The position numbers and the translations under genes are program-made. DNA of 64,000 nucleotides from CAYQTL01 sp964420405 (GTDB taxonomy: Bacteria > Acidobacteriota > Thermoanaerobaculia > Thermoanaerobaculales > Sulfomarinibacteraceae): NCBI GenBank assembly GCA_964420405.1, contig CAYQTL010000007.1:71514-135513 (forward strand). The letters run 5' to 3'. The notes beneath the pieces are model-generated. The model was not told the DNA's origin, made no database searches, and worked only from the letters and a program-made list of their open reading frames with translations. Below, in pieces: positions 25,334 through 33,583 of the stretch (within the stretch, counting starts at the first letter, position 1; each line of letters opens with the position of its first letter).

Positions 25334-25346
25334 ACCAGTTGGTGAT
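25331..25346. promoter_or_regulatory. Operator-like dyad overlapping the -10 and start site
   Basis: ATTACCAGTTGGTGAT matches its reverse complement at 12 of 16 positions (ATnACCAnnTGGTnAT). It overlaps the end of the -10 box and the likely start site, the usual place for autorepression by an ArsR-type protein. Confidence 0.6.
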
Positions 25347-25378
25347 AGGGGGACGCGCGTCCGCCCTGGAGGTCGATC

Positions 25379-25741
25379 GTGATCGCATCAGACGAGCTGC
25401 TCCACCGGATCGCGGAGGTCCTCAAGGCGATGGCCGACCCGACCCGGCTCAAGATCCTGCACAGCCTTCACCATGGGGAACGGTGCGTCTCGGACATCCT
25501 CGAGGTCGTCGGGGGCAGCCAGGCCAACGTGTCCAAGCACCTGTCGGTCCTCAAGCGTGCGGGGCTGGTGGACTGCCGGCGCGAGGGTCTCAACGTGTTC
25601 TACCGGATCATGGACGAGGGCGTCTTCACCATCTGCCGCAACGTCTGCGACTCGTTGGAGATCCGCATCGACCGCGAGCACCAGACCATCCTCGAGGGGC
25701 GCCAGCAGATGGAGCGCGAGGAAGCCGTCGTCAAGCCCTGA
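25379..25741 (+). CDS. ArsR/SmtB-family winged-helix repressor
   Basis: A 120-residue regulator. Its winged-helix core includes KAMADPTRLKILHSLHHGER, the recognition helix QANVSKHLSVLKRAGLV and a wing REGLNVFYRI. There are four cysteines at 36, 66, 86 and 90; the last two form ICRNVCD near the dimerisation helix and could sense metal or a reactive sulfur or oxygen species. The effector is not known. GTG start with GGAGG upstream. The promoter and dyad just upstream imply autoregulation. The FmdB-type gene follows 16 bases later and is probably co-transcribed. Confidence 0.88.
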   Translation: MIASDELLHRIAEVLKAMADPTRLKILHSLHHGERCVSDILEVVGGSQANVSKHLSVLKRAGLVDCRREGLNVFYRIMDEGVFTICRNVCDSLEIRIDREHQTILEGRQQMEREEAVVKP

Positions 25742-25757
25742 CATCCCGGAGCCGCCG

Positions 25758-25955
25758 ATGCCGATCTACGAGTACCGCTGTTCCGCCTGCGGCCGCCTGT
25801 TCGAGAGGTTCGAGCGGGTCGGCAGCGAGCACTCCACCGCCCGTTGCCCGGACTGCGGTGGCGACGACGCCCGGCGCGTTCCGTCGCGATTCGCGAGCAC
25901 ATCGCCCGCCCGCCCCGGTCCCCGCGCCTCGAGCTGCGCCAGCGGCTCCACCTGA
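25758..25955 (+). CDS. FmdB-type zinc ribbon protein
   Basis: A 65-residue protein starting MPIYEYRCSACGRLFERFE, the FmdB/regulatory zinc-ribbon signature. The first CxxC is followed by CPDCGG about 22 residues later, giving a four-Cys zinc site. The C-terminus is a Ser/Pro/Arg-rich tail ending ASSCASGST. Family members are small, of uncertain function, and often sit beside regulators. It follows the ArsR-type gene by 16 bases. No strong Shine-Dalgarno is visible other than CCGGAG. Confidence 0.82.
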   Translation: MPIYEYRCSACGRLFERFERVGSEHSTARCPDCGGDDARRVPSRFASTSPARPGPRASSCASGST

Positions 25956-26048
25956 GGGATCTGAGACGAGGGCCCGGGCGGCCCCACCCCATGCCCGTAC
26001 AGGGCCCCTCCCGTGATGGCCCGTTCCCAGAGCCGGTCACATCCGTGG

Positions 26049-26054
26049 TAGAAT
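26049..26054 (+). promoter_or_regulatory. Candidate -10 box (TAGAAT) for the PA/PKD gene
   Basis: TAGAAT lies about 85 bases before the ATG at 26139. The best -35 (TTCCCA) has a 19-base spacer and is weak. Confidence 0.4.
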
Positions 26055-26138
26055 CCCGCGGTGGCTGTGGTGAACAACTGGAGCGCCTCCCGGAACGGCG
26101 GGAGGAGATCGTCAATCCATCCACATCAGGAGGGGACA

Positions 26139-28145
26139 ATGAGGAGAGTGTTGAATCGCGCGAACGGACTCGCATGGGTGGCGGTCCTCGGCATGGTCGC
26201 CGTTGCGGTGGCCCCGGCGATGGCGGCGGACAGCGACCTGAGCACGACGGCCAGCGGCCCGGCGACGGTGGCCCCGGGCGGCGACGGCACCATCACCGTG
26301 AGCTACGCCAACGCGGGACCCGACGAGGCCGTGTCGGCCTACGCCAACCTGGAGATGCCGGCGGGTGTGCCGGCGCCGTTCGACATGCTCACCCAGGACC
26401 AGGTGGACTTCATCGAGGCGTCCCTGACCGACGACAACGGCAACGTGCCGCTGCTGTTCGCCGGCGACAGCTGTGATGCGCTCCTGATCCAGGTCCAGGG
26501 TCCCAGCGACAATCGGCCGGATCCGATGGAGAACCTCCCCGCCGGTGGCGGCGGCAGCTTCTCGGTGTCGACCCAGTTCCCGATGGAGCAGCCGCGCTCG
26601 GCGGGCCTGCGGATCGACGCGCCGGCCAGCATCGCCGGGCTCGTCACCAACATCGGCCGCGGCTCCTGCGACGACTGCGCGGACATCGCCGGCACCTGCT
26701 TCGGCGAGCCGCTCGCGCTGTTCGAGAACGACATGGTCGAGGTCATGGTCGTCGACGACGGCAGCGCCAACCCGACCGAGGGGTGCAACCCGCTGGTCAA
26801 CGACCTCACCGGGAAGGTCGCGCTGATCGACCGCGGCAGCTGCGAGTTCGGCCAGAAGGTGTTCAACGCCGAGTCCGCCGGCGCCGTCGGCGCGATCATC
26901 AACAACGCGACCCAGGGCTGCGCCACCGGCACCAGCCCCGACTGCGTCATCGGCATGGCGCCGGGCGCGTTCGGCCTGCTCTCCACGATCCCCGCGGTGA
27001 TGGTGTCCTTCAACCAGGGCAGCGCGATCCACGCCGAGATCGACGCCGGCAACCAGGTGCTCGTGACCCTCGGCGGCATCCCGTCGGACGACGCCATCTT
27101 CCAGGCGACGATCTTCCTGGCCGAGGCCGCGGATGTCGACCCCAACCCCGACAACAACGACAGCATGGTCACCACGACCATCGACTTCGCGGGCGGCGAG
27201 GCGCCGACGGCGGCCTTCGACTACGCCCCGGCCGATCCTGAGGTGGGCGAGGACATCCAGTTCACCGACATGTCGACCGGCGACCCCACCTCCTGGCTGT
27301 GGGACTTCGGTGACGCCAAGGGCACCAGCACCGAGCAGAACCCGGTCTACTCCTACGACATGGCCGGCACCTACGACGTCACCCTGACCGTCACCAACGA
27401 CTTCGGCAGCGACGAGGTCAGCCAGCAGGTGATCGTGACCGGCGGCATGCCGACTCTCGACGAGGCCTATTTCGTGTCGGCGGCCGCGTTCGCCGGCGGC
27501 GCCGGCGGCGCGTTCTTCCAGACCGACGTCGAGGTCCACAACGGCGGCACCTCCGAGATGATGTACCGCTACGTCTGGCTGCCGCGCGACACCGACAACT
27601 CGTCGCCGGCCATGTCCGACGTCTTCACCCTCGGCGCCGGCATGAGCGTGCGCTCGGTCAACGTGCTGTCCGACATCTTCGGCGCGGCCGAGGGCGCGAT
27701 CGGCGCCCTGGCGGTGTTCACCAACTCGATGGACGCGATCATCTTCTCGCGCACCTATGCGATCACCTCCGCCGGCGAGACCTTCGGCCAGGCGATCCCG
27801 GGCGTGTACGCGGGCGACCTGATCATGTCCGGCGAGAAGAAGCGCATCGTGTTCATGACCCAGAACGACGACTTCCGCTCGAACCTCGGCTTCCAGAACG
27901 GTCAGAGCATGAACATGACCGTCACCTACGAGGCGTTCGACGCGATGGGCAACTCGCTCGGCGTGTTCACCGAGGACCTGCTGCCCTGGGGCAACACCCA
28001 GGTCAACCGGGTGCTGAACGCGTTCTCGCCGATCGACGTGGCCTACATCGACGTCTGGACCACCACTCCGGACGCCAGCTTCTACGCCTACGGCTCGATC
28101 CTCGACAACCTGACGGACGACCCGACCACGGTCGTCCCGCAGTAA
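26139..28145 (+). CDS. Secreted PA- and PKD-domain protein
   Basis: A 668-residue exported protein. The signal peptide (to about residue 30) is followed by a DUF11/Ig-like domain (STTASGPATVAPGGDGTITV), a Cys-containing segment (IGRGSCDDCADIAGTCFGEP), a PA domain (about 185-330, GKVALIDRGSCEFGQKVFNA), a PKD domain (about 355-435, WLWDFGDAKGTSTEQNPVYS) and a C-terminal beta-rich domain of unknown type (about 440-668) ending LTDDPTTVVPQ. The first 330 residues are clearly paralogous to the 18362-19474 product. AGGAGGGG precedes the ATG at 26139. No enzyme motif is visible; adhesion or capture of proteins is a reasonable guess. Confidence 0.87.
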   Translation: MRRVLNRANGLAWVAVLGMVAVAVAPAMAADSDLSTTASGPATVAPGGDGTITVSYANAGPDEAVSAYANLEMPAGVPAPFDMLTQDQVDFIEASLTDDNGNVPLLFAGDSCDALLIQVQGPSDNRPDPMENLPAGGGGSFSVSTQFPMEQPRSAGLRIDAPASIAGLVTNIGRGSCDDCADIAGTCFGEPLALFENDMVEVMVVDDGSANPTEGCNPLVNDLTGKVALIDRGSCEFGQKVFNAESAGAVGAIINNATQGCATGTSPDCVIGMAPGAFGLLSTIPAVMVSFNQGSAIHAEIDAGNQVLVTLGGIPSDDAIFQATIFLAEAADVDPNPDNNDSMVTTTIDFAGGEAPTAAFDYAPADPEVGEDIQFTDMSTGDPTSWLWDFGDAKGTSTEQNPVYSYDMAGTYDVTLTVTNDFGSDEVSQQVIVTGGMPTLDEAYFVSAAAFAGGAGGAFFQTDVEVHNGGTSEMMYRYVWLPRDTDNSSPAMSDVFTLGAGMSVRSVNVLSDIFGAAEGAIGALAVFTNSMDAIIFSRTYAITSAGETFGQAIPGVYAGDLIMSGEKKRIVFMTQNDDFRSNLGFQNGQSMNMTVTYEAFDAMGNSLGVFTEDLLPWGNTQVNRVLNAFSPIDVAYIDVWTTTPDASFYAYGSILDNLTDDPTTVVPQ

Positions 28146-28171
28146 TCGTCGACTCGATACCGAGATCGCCG

Positions 28172-28200
28172 GGGCGGGGGCTCTCGAGCCCCCGCCCTTT
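28172..28200 (+). terminator. Strong intrinsic terminator
   Basis: GGGCGGGGGCTC (28172-28183) pairs perfectly with GAGCCCCCGCCC (28186-28197) and is followed by TTT. It lies 26 bases after the PA/PKD gene. From here to 28447 I see only a weak -10-like TACGCT near 28395. Confidence 0.85.
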
Positions 28201-28447
28201 GTCTGCGTCGGAGCGCGCGTGCGGCGGCGGGGCGCGACTCGCGACACCGACGACGGTCAGCACCACAGCTGTCGTCCACGACGCCGGCTCCTCCACGCAG
28301 CGCCGTCGCCCAACCCGAGAATCGGCCCGCTCCCTCCACCCCGGACCCGCACCCCGGGGGACGGCGTCCGAGCCCGCCCCGCCCGCGGTTCTGCTACGCT
28401 CCCGTCCGGTGACGGGCGACCGGACCCGCCGCCGTGGAGGGCCAGCC

Positions 28448-31024
28448 ATGATCCCGAGCATCCGTCGCCTGACCGCGGTCGCCGCGGCCCTGATCGGCCT
28501 CGTCGCCGCTCCCCTGCTCGCCGACGACCTGGTGCGCCTCGAGCGCCTGGACGCCGGCGACCGCGACGCCCTGCTCGCCGTCGGCGTGCCGGTGGTGGCG
28601 GAGCTGGACCGGTCGCTGCTCGCGATCGGAGACGGGTCCGCGATCCTCGAGGCGGCCTCCGGCCGTGGGACCGCCGCGCGCGTGCTGGCGCCGGCGCCGG
28701 CCGACGCCAGGTTCGCCCTGGCCAGCGCGCCGTTCTCCGACCGCGGCGTGACCCACGACGAGTGCGGTGAGGCGTTGTTCGCCGAGGACGACTGGGTCCT
28801 GCTGCGGCTCCACGAGAAGGCGCCGGAGAGCTGCCGGTCGCCCGCCGGCTGGTGGATCCGGGAGCTGCGGCGGTCGCCTGTGCGCTCCACGACCCCGCCG
28901 CCGCCGGAGACCCTCGACCGCCGGCGAGGGGATCCGATCACGCCAGACCCGGCGATCACGTACATGGTCAGCGGGCTCACCGACTCCCTCGCGATGGCCC
29001 ACTGGACGGCGATCGTCGGCGCGGCCACCACCCGCTACTCGACCTCGGCCGGGTGCCAGGACGCGGCGCAGCTGGTCCACGACACCTTCACCTCCCTCGG
29101 CCTCGCGGCCGAGTACCAGAGCCACACCTCCGGCCACGCTCCCAACGTGATCGCGACGCTTCCGGGCTCCGTCACGCCGGAGGAGCACGTGATCGTGATC
29201 GGACACCTGGACGACATGCCCTCCTCCGGTCCGGCCCCCGGAGCGAACGACAACGCGAGCGGCGCCGCCATGGTCACCGCCCTGGCCGAGGTCATGTCCT
29301 GCTCCCGCTTCGAGAGGACGGTGAAGTTCATCGCCGTCACCGGCGAGGAGTTCGGCCTGTACGGGTCCGAGCACTACGCCGCGGCGGCCGCGACCGCCGG
29401 CGACCAGATCGCGGCCGTCCTGAACGCCGACATGATCGGCTGGGAGGGCAACGGCACGCCGGTCCCGGAGGACCTCGACCTCAACCAGAACACCGCCTCC
29501 GAGTGGCTCGGAGACCTCGTCCACGACCTCGCCGCGGTCTACCCGACGGGGGCTGTGGTCGACAACTTCACGTGCAACTCGATGGCCTACAGCGACCACT
29601 GGCCGTTCTGGCAGGAAGGGTACCCGGCGGTCTTCGGGATCACCGACAACCACGGCTACTGCGGCCACTCGGGAACCCACCCCCACTACCACCAGTCGTC
29701 CGACACGATCGCCAACTGCGGTCCCGGCGCCGCGCAGTTCATCGGCGCTTCGATGCGGGCGTTCCTCGCCACCGCGGCACACCTGGCGCGGCCGGTGGGA
29801 TCCACCGCTCCCGGTCCCACCTCCGTGGCCGCGGTACCCGCCGGCGACAACGCCCTCGACGTGAGCTGGTCACCACCGGCCGGCTCCGGCGAGTTCGTGG
29901 TCGAGCGGGCGGCCGGCGGCTGTCTGTCGCCCGGACCGTGGCAGACCGTCGCGACGACCGACCTTCCGAGCATGATCGACTCGCCCGTTTCGGGCGGTGT
30001 GCCGTACGCCTACACCGTGCGGGCGATGGACGCGTCGGGGCTGTGCCTGTCGGGACCGTCGGAGTGCGCCGAGGGGACGACGACCGGAGCGTGCACCGAG
30101 CCGCCGTGGTTCGACGGTCTGACGGACGCCGCCAACCTGGCCGAGCCGACCTGCCGGGTCGCCCTCGACTGGCCCGAGCCGAACGCCGTGTACTGCGGTC
30201 CCGACCGCACCTTCCGGCTCTACCGCTCGACCGATCCCGCGTTCACGCCGGACCCGTCCACTCTCCTCGCCGCCGGCCTCGCCGGCACGAGCTGGACCGA
30301 CGAGACGGACCTCGTCGGCGGCCAGCCGTACCACTACGTCGTCCGGGTGGTGGACGCCGCCACCGGCGTCGAGGACGACAACCTCGTCCGGCTCTCCGCG
30401 GTGCCGACCGGTCCGGTGGCGCTCGGCACGTTCGCCGACGACGCCGGCGACTCCGGGACGGCGAAGCTCGCCGGCGACGGGCCGTGGACGGTGAGCGCGA
30501 CGGGCGGTCATGTGGCGCCCCGCGTCTACTCCACCGGTGTGCCGCCCTACCCTGGCGACACCTGCGCGGCGGTTTCGACCGAGCCCCTGACTCTCGGCGC
30601 CGGCGCCGTGCTCTCGTTCTGGTCCCGCAACGACATCGAGTCGGGGTACGACAAGGGCGAGGTGCAGATCAGCGCTGACGGCGGCGCCACGTGGCAGCGT
30701 CTGGAGGTGGGCTACCCCGGCTCCTCGTCCTCGTCCCACTCCTACGACGAGTGCGGGCTGACGCCCGGCCTGACCTACTTCACTGGCCGCAGCGTGCCGT
30801 GGACGGAGCACTCGGTCTCCCTCGCGGCGTGGGAGGGCCAGGAGGTGATTCTCCGCTGGCTGCTCTCGACGGACGGATCGGTCGAGTACGACGGCTGGTG
30901 GATCGACGAGGTCGAGATCACCTCCGCCGGAGTGCCCGGCCCCTGCGCGGCGGGCCCCGACGCGCTCTTCTCCGACGGCTTCGAGTCCGGCGACACCGGT
31001 GCCTGGTCCGACGCGGCCTTCTGA
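28448..31024 (+). CDS. Secreted M28-family metallopeptidase, multidomain
   Basis: An 858-residue exported zinc aminopeptidase. After the signal peptide and a pro-region, the M28 core (about 175-440) shows VIGHLDDM, GANDNASGA (bridging Asp), TGEEFGLYGS (catalytic and metal Glu), LNADMIGW and THPHYHQSSDT with the final metal His. Two fibronectin-III-like modules (about 455-650, e.g. DVSWSPPAGSGEFVVE) and a MAM/immune-inhibitor-A-like beta-sandwich (about 660-830, with EVQISADGGATWQRL) follow. The last residues LFSDGFESGDTGAWSDAAF repeat the tail seen in two other exported proteins. GGAGGG lies before the ATG. It probably degrades peptides outside the cell. Confidence 0.9.
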   Translation: MIPSIRRLTAVAAALIGLVAAPLLADDLVRLERLDAGDRDALLAVGVPVVAELDRSLLAIGDGSAILEAASGRGTAARVLAPAPADARFALASAPFSDRGVTHDECGEALFAEDDWVLLRLHEKAPESCRSPAGWWIRELRRSPVRSTTPPPPETLDRRRGDPITPDPAITYMVSGLTDSLAMAHWTAIVGAATTRYSTSAGCQDAAQLVHDTFTSLGLAAEYQSHTSGHAPNVIATLPGSVTPEEHVIVIGHLDDMPSSGPAPGANDNASGAAMVTALAEVMSCSRFERTVKFIAVTGEEFGLYGSEHYAAAAATAGDQIAAVLNADMIGWEGNGTPVPEDLDLNQNTASEWLGDLVHDLAAVYPTGAVVDNFTCNSMAYSDHWPFWQEGYPAVFGITDNHGYCGHSGTHPHYHQSSDTIANCGPGAAQFIGASMRAFLATAAHLARPVGSTAPGPTSVAAVPAGDNALDVSWSPPAGSGEFVVERAAGGCLSPGPWQTVATTDLPSMIDSPVSGGVPYAYTVRAMDASGLCLSGPSECAEGTTTGACTEPPWFDGLTDAANLAEPTCRVALDWPEPNAVYCGPDRTFRLYRSTDPAFTPDPSTLLAAGLAGTSWTDETDLVGGQPYHYVVRVVDAATGVEDDNLVRLSAVPTGPVALGTFADDAGDSGTAKLAGDGPWTVSATGGHVAPRVYSTGVPPYPGDTCAAVSTEPLTLGAGAVLSFWSRNDIESGYDKGEVQISADGGATWQRLEVGYPGSSSSSHSYDECGLTPGLTYFTGRSVPWTEHSVSLAAWEGQEVILRWLLSTDGSVEYDGWWIDEVEITSAGVPGPCAAGPDALFSDGFESGDTGAWSDAAF

Positions 31025-31100
31025 GTACCTTCGCCCGCCGGGTGGTCGTCGAGTCGCGGGGAGCGGGCTCCGACATCGGCTCGGACGGCGGCCATCGCCT

Positions 31101-31120
31101 CCAATCCCGATCCCGACGAG
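31101..31120. repeat. Short hexamer repeat in the 220-base gap
   Basis: AATCCCGATCCCGACGAG marks a minimal copy of the dispersed hexamer within 31025-31244. Nothing else is recognisable in this gap. Confidence 0.5.
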
Positions 31121-31244
31121 ATGTTCTCTCCACCCCCCTGCAGCCTCGGTCCGGGCCCCGGTGCCGCTGCTCCCCACGGAGCTCGTCCTCCCGGAGTCCG
31201 GCCCGGGGGAATAGCACACCGGTCCCGCAGCGTCCTCCCTCGCG

Positions 31245-32459
31245 ATGAATGACGACGTGATCCGCACCCTGAGCCACGCCTACGACTGGCGTGCGGAGCA
31301 GCCCCTGCGCTGGCCGGTCACCACGGAGGTCGGGCCGGGTCTGGCCGGCGTCATCGCCGCCGAGACGCGGGTCATGTGGCTCGACCCCTCCAGCGGCGCG
31401 CTCGCCTACCGCGGAATCCCCATCGAGCGGCTCGCGCCCGCCGCCGACTTCGAGCGGGTGACCCATCTGCTCGTGACCGGCCACACGGGCGACGACGACC
31501 CGGACGGCTTCGCCTCGTTTCGTGACTCGATGCGGGCGGCCCGGACGCTGCCGGACGACGTCCACCGCATGCTGCGGCAGCTCGACCCCGTCACCCACCC
31601 GACGCGGATGCTGCGCGCCGGAATGTCGGCCCTCGGCTGCCACGAGCTCGACGTCGCGGACGATCTCGCGGGCGAGCGCCACTGGCGGGAGCTGCGGATC
31701 GTCGGCCAGGTGGCGGCGGTGGTGGAGGATCTCATCCGGCACCGCGCCCGGCGACCGCCCGTGACGGCCGCCCCCGGATCCACCCTCGCCGAGGGCGTCC
31801 TGACGGCGATGCTCGACCGCCCGCCGACCGCCGCCGAGCGCAGGGCGCTGGACCTGCTGTGGCTGCTGTACGCGGCCCACGGGCTCGACGCGCCGACATT
31901 CACCGCCATGATCGTGGCGTCGTGCCGCGCCGATCCCTACGCGACGGTGGTGTCGGGCCTGTCGGCCCTCCGCGGTCCGCGGATGGGCGGCGCCGCCGAG
32001 CGGGTGCTCGACCAGCTGCTGCCGATCGACGACCCGGCGACCGCCGACACCTGGGCCCGCACGACGCTCGCTGGCGGCGGCCGGATCGCGGGCTTCGGCC
32101 ACGGCGTGTACCGGATGCCGGACCCCCGGGTGGTGATCCTCCGCAAGGAGGCGGCCGAGCTGGCCCGGGCGACTGGCCGCGAGCGGATCTACGAGGTGGC
32201 GCGGGCGGTGGAGGACGCGGCGACCCGCGCCCTCGCCCCCAAGGGAGTCCACGTCAACATCAACTTCTACGGGGCGGTCCTCTTCCATCTCCTCGGTGCG
32301 GAGCCGCCGCTGACACCGTGCCTGGTGGCGGTCGGCCGGATGGCGGGGATGGTGGCGCTGATCCGCGAGGCGCTGGACACCATGCGGCTCTTCCGGCCGC
32401 TGGACCGGTACGTGGGCCCCCCCGAGCGACGGGTCGTCCCGGCGGAGTCTCGCCGGTGA
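31245..32459 (+). CDS. Citrate synthase paralogue A (catalytic His and Asp lost)
   Basis: A 404-residue citrate synthase-fold protein. It keeps His286 (GFGHGVYRMPDPR), the DPR arginine, Arg365 (VGRMAG) and the C-terminal Arg384 (LFRPLDRYVGP). In the family, that last Arg reaches into the partner subunit's active site. The first catalytic His is Met247 (RGPRMGGAAE instead of GPLHGGAN), and the catalytic Asp is Asn340 (VNINFYG for NVDFYSG). It should not be an active homodimer. The next gene, a second paralogue, overlaps by GTGA and has the missing residues, so a heteromer is likely. No Shine-Dalgarno stronger than CGCGATG context is visible. Confidence 0.85.
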   Translation: MNDDVIRTLSHAYDWRAEQPLRWPVTTEVGPGLAGVIAAETRVMWLDPSSGALAYRGIPIERLAPAADFERVTHLLVTGHTGDDDPDGFASFRDSMRAARTLPDDVHRMLRQLDPVTHPTRMLRAGMSALGCHELDVADDLAGERHWRELRIVGQVAAVVEDLIRHRARRPPVTAAPGSTLAEGVLTAMLDRPPTAAERRALDLLWLLYAAHGLDAPTFTAMIVASCRADPYATVVSGLSALRGPRMGGAAERVLDQLLPIDDPATADTWARTTLAGGGRIAGFGHGVYRMPDPRVVILRKEAAELARATGRERIYEVARAVEDAATRALAPKGVHVNINFYGAVLFHLLGAEPPLTPCLVAVGRMAGMVALIREALDTMRLFRPLDRYVGPPERRVVPAESRR

Positions 32460-33583
32460 TCGGCGACGCCCCGGTCTGCGCCGTCCAGCGCTACGGCACC
32501 GGCCTGGAGGGCCTGGTGGTGGGTGACACCGCGGTCGGCACCATCGACGGCACCGCCGGGCGGCTGCTGTACCGCGGCTACCCCGTCGAGGACCTCGTCG
32601 AGCACTGCGACTTCGAGCAGGTCGCACACCTGGTGCTGTTCGGAGAGCTTGCCGACGACCGCCGGCGGCGCGAGTGGAGCGACGAGCTGCGACGGTGGCG
32701 GCACCCTCCGGAGGCGGCGTTCGACGCCCTCCGTCGGGTCCCCGAGCGCGCCCATCCGCTCGCCCAGTACCGCACGATGCTGACGGTCGCGGCGTGCCAC
32801 ATCCCGGAGGCGGAGGACACCAGCCTGGAGGCCCAGCGCCGCCGCCCGTCGCGGATCCTCAGCTGGACCGCGTCGCTGGCGGCGGCGGCGATCCGGCACC
32901 TTGACGGTCTGCCGCCGGTACCCCCGCGGGACGACCTCGGCCACGCCGCCAACTTCCTGTGGCAGGTGCTGGGCGAGGAGCCGTCGTCACAGGCGGTTCG
33001 GGCGTTCGACGCCAGCCTCGTGGTCCAGGCCGAGCACGGCCTCCATGCCGCCTGCTTCGCGGCGCTCGTGGTGGCGTCCACCGGCGCCGACCTCGGCTCG
33101 GCGGTCCTGGCGGGGATGGGTGCACTGTCCGGCGCGCGCCATGGCGGCGCCAACCAGCTCGCCTTCGAGATGCTGGCGCCGCTCGAGGACGTGGCCGCCG
33201 CCCGGCGCTGGGCCCGGCGGGCGATCGCGGAGCGGTACCGGTTTCCCGGGTTCGGCCACCGCGTCTACAAGTGTCCCGATCCGCGCGTCGGGGCGCTCGA
33301 GCGGTTCGCCCGCGACCTGCTGCGCTCGACCGGCCGGGAGCGGCTGTGGGACGTGTGGCGCGCGGTCCGGGCCGAGGTCGAGGACGCCCTCGGACCCAAG
33401 GGCATCCACGCCAACGTGGACAGCATCACCGGTCTCATCTACCACCCCATGGGTCTGCCGCCGAGCGCGTTCCCGATCCCGTTCTGCCTCGCGATCCAGA
33501 CGGGGTGGATGGCCCACTGTCTCGAGTACCTCCCGGACGGTCCCGTCATCGGGCCGGGAGCGGTGGCGGTCAACGGATCCTGA
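32456..33583 (+). CDS. Citrate synthase paralogue B (catalytic residues kept, substrate Arg lost)
   Basis: A 375-residue citrate synthase-like protein. It keeps the catalytic His229 (SGARHGGANQ), His268 (GFGHRVYKCPDPR) and Asp322 (HANVDSITG) and the AEHGLHA histidine. The arginine normally in ISRTSGW is Ile347 (LAIQTGW), and the C-terminal RPRADY-type arginine is Gly366 (VIGPGAVAV). Paralogue A has both of these. It starts with GTG overlapping the stop of A, so the pair is translationally coupled. The likely reaction is condensation of acetyl-CoA (or a related acyl-CoA) with oxaloacetate by an A/B complex. Citrate versus methylcitrate cannot be decided. Confidence 0.85.
   Translation: MIGDAPVCAVQRYGTGLEGLVVGDTAVGTIDGTAGRLLYRGYPVEDLVEHCDFEQVAHLVLFGELADDRRRREWSDELRRWRHPPEAAFDALRRVPERAHPLAQYRTMLTVAACHIPEAEDTSLEAQRRRPSRILSWTASLAAAAIRHLDGLPPVPPRDDLGHAANFLWQVLGEEPSSQAVRAFDASLVVQAEHGLHAACFAALVVASTGADLGSAVLAGMGALSGARHGGANQLAFEMLAPLEDVAAARRWARRAIAERYRFPGFGHRVYKCPDPRVGALERFARDLLRSTGRERLWDVWRAVRAEVEDALGPKGIHANVDSITGLIYHPMGLPPSAFPIPFCLAIQTGWMAHCLEYLPDGPVIGPGAVAVNGS

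Noticed and set aside
25318..26016. Plus-strand open frame overlapping the ArsR and FmdB genes
   Set aside because: Composition is Arg/Pro-rich and it overlaps two genes with clear family motifs in other frames.
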